DNA of 22,500 bases, taken from positions 20,399,681 to 20,422,180 of the forward strand of contig NC_135552.1 of the NCBI RefSeq assembly GCF_964340395.1, read 5' to 3'. The position numbers were made by a program, and so were the translations under genes. This stretch comes from Glandiceps talaboti. Its lineage: Eukaryota > Hemichordata > Enteropneusta > Spengelidae. The stretch's first letter is position 1. Every line of letters starts with the position of its first letter. The notes beneath the pieces were generated by a model. It saw only the letters and a program-made list of their open reading frames with translations. It was not told where the DNA came from and made no database searches. This document shows, piece after piece, positions 10,421 through 19,879 of this stretch.

Positions 10421-13167
10421 ATGGATGAGGATACGCCAGTAGCTAGACCAAGAGGTAATCGACCAAAAACTGCTCCTTCAAAAAAGGCCCCGCAAGAAGC
10501 TGACAGTGACGCGTCATTTGATGATACTGTTCGACCTGGCATAACCCTAGAATCCGGTAGTTTATTTGCAAGGAGAAGTATTGAACCGACAATGCAAAGA
10601 GCATTCAACACTCCCCTACCATCCATACGTCCTAAGACCGCAGCTGTTCGTCAGGTTAGTGGTGATGACTTGAAATCATCGTTTGCGTCACTGGCGTCGA
10701 CAGAATCCCGGCCACCTACAGTTGCCACCAGGCGTGACTCTCCAAGTCCCGTTTCAACAGTAGCTTCTGAGGAATTGAATGGTCCCGAAGAATTCTCCGA
10801 TGGTTATTTGATCGTCACCAACATTCCATCTATATGTACTAAAAGTGACGATCTCCAGACTTTCTTGGAGAGTAAAGGCTTTGTCATAGATGACGTCACA
10901 TTATATTTGAGGACGAACAGAGCCTACGTCAAATACAGTTATTTTCCAGGTAGGTTACATGTATAACACTGTACTAAGATTTCGTTCATCCTTGCTGAAA
11001 CAGCTGATCGCTCGGCAGCATTTTTTCCTGTAAATCTCAATGATGTTTAGTTTAAAAGTTCGTTTTCTATCTTTTTCTACTTCTGCTTCTCCCTTTTCTA
11101 CTAGGGGACGAAGAATCTCATATCCATGATAGGTCATACCATTTTGGTGGTGAACTGATACATCTGTGCAAACCAGATCACAGACGAATCATATTTAAGG
11201 TAAGTCAAAATCTATAGAATGGTTTCCAATATGAAAATGATACGAATATTTAAGGCATATCAAATTTATAGGATAAGCAATAAGTATTTAATTTGTACAT
11301 TCATTATGTGCTATGTGTTTGTCTTGAGTTAAATCTAAGTTAGATTGATGAATCCTTTGTTATGGTCTGTTTTACATGTAGAATACATTGATATATCGAA
11401 CCCTTAATTCTCAACCATTATTTTCATACAGAGAGATATATACATGTTTATTGCATGAAAGGCCACAGGCCCAAAGAGCATACAAAACTTGTTTGGAAAA
11501 AAATACAAAATAACTGAAGATGCCATTAAAGTACATTTGTCAAATGAGAATTACTGTCTACATTTCATTGCATAACAAACGAAAACGGATAAATTATTTA
11601 ACTGTGTTATATTGGTGCGTAAAAGGTCAGTAAACTTTTCATATGGTGAGTTATTATGCCAGGCTGGTAAAATATCTCCCCTCAGATTTTGATACATTTA
11701 GGACATTTAGTTAAGAAATGAATATCAGTTTCAACACGCAAATTATTTTGCAATGTATTTACATACATATTCTCCCAAAACAACACAGCCATATGTTGCC
11801 GAGTAACCCCGTGGTCGGTGCCAAACGCTAGTGCTTGGCAATGTCAGGTTCAAGGTTAGGAGGTCATGGCTTAAAGGTCTCTCAGCATAATCGCTCGGGG
11901 GCAAGCTAATATGACCAATATGGCGATATACATGAACTTGAAAAATGGGACATTAAAATTTAGTTATAAGTTATACTGAAAAACAATAAGTGGTATAAAT
12001 CAATAGTTAAATATCTTATCAATCAATACAAGTCAACTTATTCTTTTGGTGAAATTCCATTTTACGTATAAGAAGAAAACCCAAAACTGTTTAACAAAAG
12101 AATGTACAGTAATTAGACATTTGTGCAAGACTGGTTTTCACAAAACATTGAATGGAACGTGGTACATTTTTTGTTCGCGTAATCCATTGTAACAGTGTCA
12201 ACTACTAGTATCTCAAAGTAAAACACATTGTATTCCACAGTTAACCTCAAGAGTGTAAATTTGACAAATAGCTGAAGAACACGTAGCCTTACTTTGGAGG
12301 ATTAATGGATGCCTTTAGGGAGAGTTGTGACAATCATTTTACAGGTACTACACAGTTCCTCTATCCCTTGCTTAGTGGGACGGTAACTAAAAACAATAAC
12401 TACAATACATTGTCCTATTTATAGGTCACAAGGGGTGCATCGACTGCAGCAGATATGGAGTCTATCGTCAAACCTATGCTTGAACGTACAATCAAGCATT
12501 TGATGTTAGACATACAAATCAGTTACTTTTTTGCATTAGAAGACCGTGAGAGATATCACATTGTTACATTCAAGAAGGCTTCCCAAGGTACAAAGTCATT
12601 TCATATGTCGATTAAATTTGCAAACGATTCTAATTTTAAAATAGAATTTACAGATCGTACCAAAAGGCGTTGAACCACTAATTGTGAGTAAATGTGTATG
12701 TGAGGAAGGTGCTCAAGTGATTGTATCAAATCAGATCCCAAACTAGTGGTAGTAGTTTCAGCATGCTAGGTACAAGAACTAATTTCAAATTTACGAATCA
12801 AAACTGGGTGGTTCTGCTGTTCATGCAATGTATGTTTCACCAATATATCAAGTTATTGAAAATCTCAGGGTTACGTAATAGGAATCAAGAAGGAGCTACT
12901 GGAACACGGTACATGTATGTATGTATGTATGTATGTATGTATGTATGTATGTATGTATGTATGTATGTATGTGTTGATTGGTTAGTTGACAGGTAGGTAG
13001 ATGAGTATTTATGAAGGTATAATGAATGAATGAATGAATGAATGAATGAATGAATGAATGAATGAATGAATGATTGAATGAATGAATGATTGAATGAATG
13101 AATGTCCCTTGCCGTTTTCATTACAATATTGATCATACAATCTATTTCATTTTGTTCTTTTATTTTA

Positions 13168-13260
<93 letters not shown>

Positions 13261-15973
13261 AATACACATGTCATAGGTTTGGATGAGTTGGTAGACTCGT
13301 TGGGCAAAGAATCTGACTCTGGTCTTGACATATACTGGCAACGGATTGAAGCAACCACTTGTCTTGTTATAAGTGGTTGTCCCGATACATATACAGAAGA
13401 GGATGTGCAATCATTGTCATATGAACGCAAAGTTAAAGATATCAAATGGACAACCAAGAAAGGAACAGCTCTGTTATATTTAAAGGAAATACAAGGTACA
13501 GCGTTCGTACACAAAAATCAAACCATTTCGTATATAAGACATTTTTAGCTATACCAAAGAGTGGTTTCTTTCTATAAAAACTTTTCAAAAGGTTGTATGT
13601 AACGTGAGACAAATTTGACCCAATTTAATTTGACCAAATGCTAACATGTCACATAACATGACTAGTATGTGTGTAGGCTACCAGGCACTACAGACAAATT
13701 ACATTAAGTATTTCATTGTTCCAGTTTTATTTATTCGCAAGGTGTTTCCGTTGTGTTATTTTGTAGATATGGAAATCGCCCTAGCTAAGATACAAAGCAG
13801 TGGAGAATTTTCTGCCCGACCGTATTATTCCTCGCACGCCACTCACGAAGCCATATCAACTACAATGCCGATGAAAATCAATAAATACGTCTTCCAGTAC
13901 ATCAATCAAAACCGCGAATATCGAGCTAGGATAGAGCAAAGCATTTCAAAGCATTATGGGAAAATAGTAACAGAAGATGATGACGGTAACCTAGCTATAC
14001 GGTATGACGTCATGGGCACCAGTCAGAATGAGTACTTGCGAATGGTTGAAAACAAGAATTATTGTGAAATGGCGTTAGGTCGCTACCAAGCAACTTTTTC
14101 GGTCGAACATGTGAAGATTCCTGAAATAGTTCCCCTAGACGTTATCACCGATAAACTTGATGGCGTACGACAACAACACACAGAGGTCTGGATTAGTGTC
14201 GATGACAATGTCATCAGTCTGGTCGGGCTACGTAATTCAGTATCCGAAGCTAAACTGAAAATCGAAGTGCAGATAACCGAGGAGCAATGTAACTACCAGA
14301 TAGTCAGGAAAACGTTGGATGTCCTGAAAGTGAAGTGGCAAATAGTTCAAGAGAGAAAATTGCTGAATCTTCAAGACGAAGTTGAAGATGTGTCTATAAT
14401 TGATGAACAGCCTTCCGATGCCAACGACCAGAATATGACGATTACTCTGGAAGGTCCTCTGATACGTATGAGTCGTGCTAAAGAATACATTATGAGAGTG
14501 GTCAACCAGGAGGTCTGTCAATATCGATACACAATTCCTGAAGACATCATGAAACGTATTCCACGAGACTTTGAAGTGGAAAATCTCCTGAAAGAAAAAC
14601 TAAATGCCAAAAACTGCGACGTCATCCATTTGGAGCTTGATAAGAGTGACGTCATTACCATGGATGCAAAACGTGAACTTGCTGACGCCGCGCCAACTTT
14701 AAAAAGCGAGTTAAAGAAGTTATTCAAACGGGTTATTGTTAACGTCAGACAACCCGAGCTTCTAGAAAAAGACAAGCTGAAGGATAAAATCAAAAACTAT
14801 GATGCTCTGACCGAGTTAGAAGTAAAAGCAAGCCGGGATAAAATTCTAATTCGTGGTATCACAGAAAGAGTTAACGTGTGCATGAAAGACATACAAGGTT
14901 TCATTAACGAAAACGAAATACGTCAACACACCTTGAAACTCACATCCACGCAGATTGAGTTCATTACTCTCAAGAAGAAAAATGAAATCCAGACACTTGC
15001 CAGCGACTTAAAGGATTACTTTGTTGAAATTAATCTGGAAAGTTCAGCAAATGTTGACTCGGTGATAATCAAGGGAACGTCTAAAGGTATAAAGGATGCC
15101 TTGATAACACTGAACAATATGGCAAGGAGGATAACTCGGTCCACAATGACAGTGAAAGGTAATTAGTCAGTGTCTTTTTAGACAACATTTAATTAGATGA
15201 AAGATGGGAATGGATAGGTTGTTAGTATATACATAGATAGAGGGCCCCTCTACTGTCTATGGTATATACATGTAATTGTAGGCTGCGACGTTGAAGATAT
15301 ATCAACGATGCATCTGAGTTAAATAAACGTTAATGGCCAGTGTTTCAGTCCCAGGTTCTTGCATTAGTGTAATCTTATCAGTGAATCCATACAGATTACA
15401 TCGGACCATTCGTTTGTCTGGACCAACCATTTTCTATGATCTACATCTTTGTCAGACAACTGTTTGTACACCTAAATTCTTATTCTAATCCAAAGTGGAC
15501 CTTAAAATGTTGGTTTGTTTGTACTTATACATTGTAATATTGAATGGACGTTTGCTTTATTTTTTATTCCTGATTCAGGGAAACAGAAGTTGTTTGGAGA
15601 AGGTGACGAATCAAGTATTATAAAAGATATACAGAGTCGATTCAGTTGTGTTGCACATGTAAAGCGTAAATATGAAACTATTTCAAGCGACCCGATGACG
15701 TCACATCCATCTCGTGAGGTATGTATACCTAGGATAAGTGTTATCTGTAACACATATAAAACTATAGACTTACGTAACTACAGAACATTTTAATAATTCG
15801 AGTGTTTTACACAATACGGAGAGTATTTTACCTGAGAGATGCAGTCAGCATTATTATATCTATGTGACCAAAAATATTCTGAATTTTATATTTATTTATA
15901 TTTTATATTATATTTAAGAGATGTATTCAAGGGAGTAATATAATTGTACTTAAATGAATTCGTATCTGCATTC

Positions 15974-16051
<78 letters not shown>

Positions 16052-19000
16052 GTCTCTCTGTCTCTCTCTCTCTCTCTCGGTCTCGAAAAATTATAGGATT
16101 ATCATTTAGAGTACAAGATAGATGTTTGTATAATAGGTACCCTTTTATTTTGTATCTGTATGTTTTTTTTCTATTTTTATGAGACACTTTGATGGTCTGA
16201 AATAAAGAAATAATATTAGTTTCACAGAACAAAAGGGAAATTACGATCCTATCCACACAAAAATATGTAAACAAGAAAAAGATAGTACACAGTCAACGGA
16301 ATAAGTCGGTTTCTAGTTCTCCTCGTTTGTTTTGTCTTTGTTTGATGTTGTTGCTTTTGCAATCATGTGTGAAATATTTGAAATAATGCAATTTCATTTA
16401 TTAATATTCTCTCAACTTGGCTTATTTTTGTTTTGTTCAGACAAGCCAAAGTCCTAACAGCGACGATGATGACCTGGAAGATGAAGATATACTAACGGCC
16501 GGTTATATTTTACAAACACCAGAGGGCGCTACGATTACTTTAGTGAAAGGAAACATAGCTGATGAAAAAGTAAGTTAATTGGTAAAAATTCAATGTCTGA
16601 ACTTGCCATGTAACATGAAATCACTACAGGGATTCTTTTTTTTGCTTGATAATTTCTGAACTGCATTGGAGACAGCCACGGTCCCATGGTACATCACAAA
16701 GGTTACTAGCATGTAACACTTGTATTTAATGAAATCTATGAAGTAAACCTACTTCCTTCCTCTACTTGTAGGTAGACGTTGTCGTTAATATCAGCGGGGT
16801 GGATTTAAATTTTAGAAGTGCTGTTGCTCAAGCTCTTAGCAAAGGTGCAGGACCAAATTTAGAGAAGGTAAGATTAGTGCTGTTATACGTCACATATATC
16901 AACGTATATGCGGGTTAGCTGCAAATATGAAAATCAGGGATTAATTGACAAGTGAACAGCCATTCCAAAAATAGACATATAGACACCCAACAACAGGGAA
17001 ATGATAGTGTATATTGCAAAAATAAAAACTAGTGATATCAATGGTTATGTAAGTGGATAAACATCCAAAAGTGAATGCACATATTCCAAGCAACAACACA
17101 GCGCCCATACCAACAGGTAAATGGTGATGTATATTGAAAAAATACCAACACTGATGGTTAGATAGGCGAGTGGATAAACTGTCAGGAAAATTGTCATAAT
17201 TGACTCATCAATGAAGACACTGCCCATACCTACAGTAAAATTATGATGTATATGAATATTGAAAAAACATTAACATAAACTATACAGATGTACTACAACG
17301 CCATTGGAACTATTTCATGCATTTGCACGGGTGCCTGTCTATATTTTACCTAGACTTACTGTATCTTTGATTTAGATTTGTCAAGGAATAATGAAAGGCA
17401 GTGGATCCATACCTCCAGAAGGTATTGACACAGCAGGATATAACCTGCCATGCACCAAGATATACCATATCGTTTCCCCTGGTGGTGACAATGAAAAGGT
17501 AACCATTCACATTATGTTTACATTGCACTATTTCATGTGTGTACGTTATTTCAAACGAGAATTTTCAATTGTACCTTACTTATTTTATTATGAATGGGTC
17601 AGAAGAACATTAAGTTGACAGAATTCCATTTATCCTCCATGAGAGTGACACTTGTTCGTTTTTATGCTGTCAAGTTGCTTGGCAGGCAGAATTTTGTAAG
17701 CCTTTCTAGATCTCAAGCTATATGAGTCTTTGCATAAAGTGATGCTAGAGCAACTGTTTCCGATGTAATGTTGAAGCAATTACTTTTGATTTTTGATTAT
17801 GTTTTGGTTGAAAATTGTTAAACTTTTTTCACAAAGTGACTAACCTTCAAGAAATAAAGTGACAATATCAAATCGGCGACTAATAAGTTGCATGCGATAA
17901 CGAAATTGATAAAGTGTCAAATGAGTAATCCCACTAAACTGCGTTTATTTTGTAAGGGTTTACGTGCTGTTATACAACATTGCCTGAACTTTGCATCAAG
18001 TCAAGGTTACAAGTCGATAAGCATACCAGCTATTGGTACTGGTTCTCACAACTTCCCTAGAGACAAGGCAGCCAAGTATATGTACGAAGAAGTATTGGAA
18101 TTCAGTAGAAGTAATCCTACATCAACTGTGAAGGTAATGTGAAAATTGGAAGGAAAAATTGTTATCATCACTTTGTTGTAAATATCTCCGGGCTTCTTGT
18201 TTCATTGGTACTCTGAGCCAAATATGAAAGGCGTGTCTCACTTCGCACTGGGGGTAGGGTGGGAGCTGACTCTGACACCGGGTACCTGCTATTTTCAATC
18301 TGTTTGTTGAAGTTGTACTAAAATAGTAACTCAAAATGTCATACCATTATCTACCCTAAAATATACATTCCTTTCGGGACGGATGATACAAAAACAACAA
18401 AAATATTTTAGGATAAGTTCTTCGTAAATAGTATCACAATATATAGCATGTGTAAAAGCTACATGGAATATATAAACCTGAAGGTACCCCAAACAGACGA
18501 ATTTTTGCACATATCTAGAAACTTTCACGGGATATTACATTTAAAACAATATCAGTATTAAGGAGTGAACATTAGTTGTGAAAACCAGTTGTCTGACAAA
18601 ACTATAGAAAAGGTTGGCCGAGAACAAAAGTATACCCCCCATGGCTCCAATGACAAGATAACACTAATGCGAGAACCTGGGATTGAAACCCTGGTCTTTA
18701 AGCACCATCTCTGATCTTTTAATTTCAGAATATACGATTTGTTGTTTTTGATCCACTAACAATCTCGGCTTTTGAAGAACATTTAAGAATGTGTCTCGGA
18801 CGGATTCCTGGATATAGACCTATGTCTCAGAGTGTATCAGGTTTGACTTGAAATTATTAAATTCGGTAGTACCCCGGATGTATTGCTGGGTAATATAACT
18901 ATGAGAACACCAAGAATATAACACAGCAAACTTATCGTGCATATGTTTATTGCCAATCTTAAATGATAAGTAGGAAATGCAAATCAATCTACTTGCCCAG

Positions 19001-19168
19001 TGGAGTTTTGTTTCGGTAAAGGACACGGTATTGGTAAACAATACCATGGTAAAAGAAAACAGATTGTGTAACAGTATTGAATTCAATATTACATTACATT
19101 ATGCTTATAACATTACATGTAACTGTTTGCTTTGATTAACTTGATAGATGTCTTTCTCCATGCTCTTT

Positions 19169-19230
<62 letters not shown>

Positions 19231-19245
19231 ACACACAGACAGACA

Positions 19246-19292
<47 letters not shown>

Positions 19293-19809
19293 GCTGTCAA
19301 GTCAAAATGTTTTACTACGCAATATATGCAGTCATCTTACATTCGTGAAGATTATGTTTATCACTTAGTGTTCAAATGATTAAATGAAAATAACTGTGCA
19401 GTTGACAGATTTCTCGTAATAAACCCTACTTCTCGAAGAGCTGTCATAGTTCGGAGAAGTATTTGTAATGCTTTGTACACAGTGAACGATATTGGTTTTG
19501 AGGCAAATGCGAGTGCACACACGTACTTTTATTTGAGAGCTAATTAATGTCTGTTATTGCTATTGTGTTGTTTTTTCATTCAAGCTTTACCACGCAGTGT
19601 CCATATGCCATTAATGTCAGCATCAACAACTTCAGGTGTACGTAATGTAAAGTTTGGTAATGTAGTTGTCGATGTATTTGAAGGAGACATTTTGAACGAA
19701 AAGGTGGATTGTATTGTTAGTACAGTAAGCAGTGCATTAGGTAAGTCCGTTTCTTTCCATCTTCCAACATCATACAAAGTTTATGGTTTGTTTTCCTTCG
19801 TTTGTTTGA

Positions 19810-19879
<70 letters not shown>

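Larger units (their letters stand above)
10421..13850 (+). other. Disordered N-terminus and RRM-like domains of the PARP14-like gene
   Basis: The first 125 residues are rich in S, T, P and charged residues, and contain RPKTA twice. The first RRM-like domain has YLIVTNIP and RAYVKYS strands and crosses the intron at 10950. A second, less certain one is encoded by 11105-12587. The third has CLVISGCP, then a helix, then GTALLYLK at 13277-13495, with its last helix and strand (IALAKIQ, SARPYY) at the start of the next exon. PARP10 and PARP14 proteins begin in this way. Confidence 0.72.
16441..18840 (+). other. Macrodomain A of the PARP14-like gene (degenerate ADP-ribose loop)
   Basis: It is encoded by exons 16441-16569, 16772-16867, 17376-17498, 17957-18133 and 18729-18840. 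The family pattern is clear: ITLVKGNIADEKVDVVVN at the start, then KIYHIVSPG, SISIPAIGTGSHNFP, AAKYMYEEV and IRFVVFD. The NAAN motif is replaced by NISG, and the following glycine-rich loop by a run around LNFRSAVAQAL. All its internal introns are phase 0. ADP-ribose binding by this copy is therefore uncertain. Confidence 0.88.

Noticed and set aside
12885-13514. A 209-residue minus-strand open frame with IHSF, DRQT and HTYI repeats
   Set aside because: It is a reading through three tetranucleotide microsatellites and the antisense of a real RRM exon.
15927-16274. Arg/Glu-repeat protein on the minus strand
   Set aside because: It is the antisense reading of the (TC)n tract and has no conserved sequence outside the repeat.
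18660-18700. tRNA gene suggested by a T-arm-like stretch
   Set aside because: No cloverleaf, A box or acceptor stem could be built; it belongs to a dispersed repeat.
19132-19379. His/Thr-repeat proteins
   Set aside because: They come from the (CA)n microsatellite in all forward frames.
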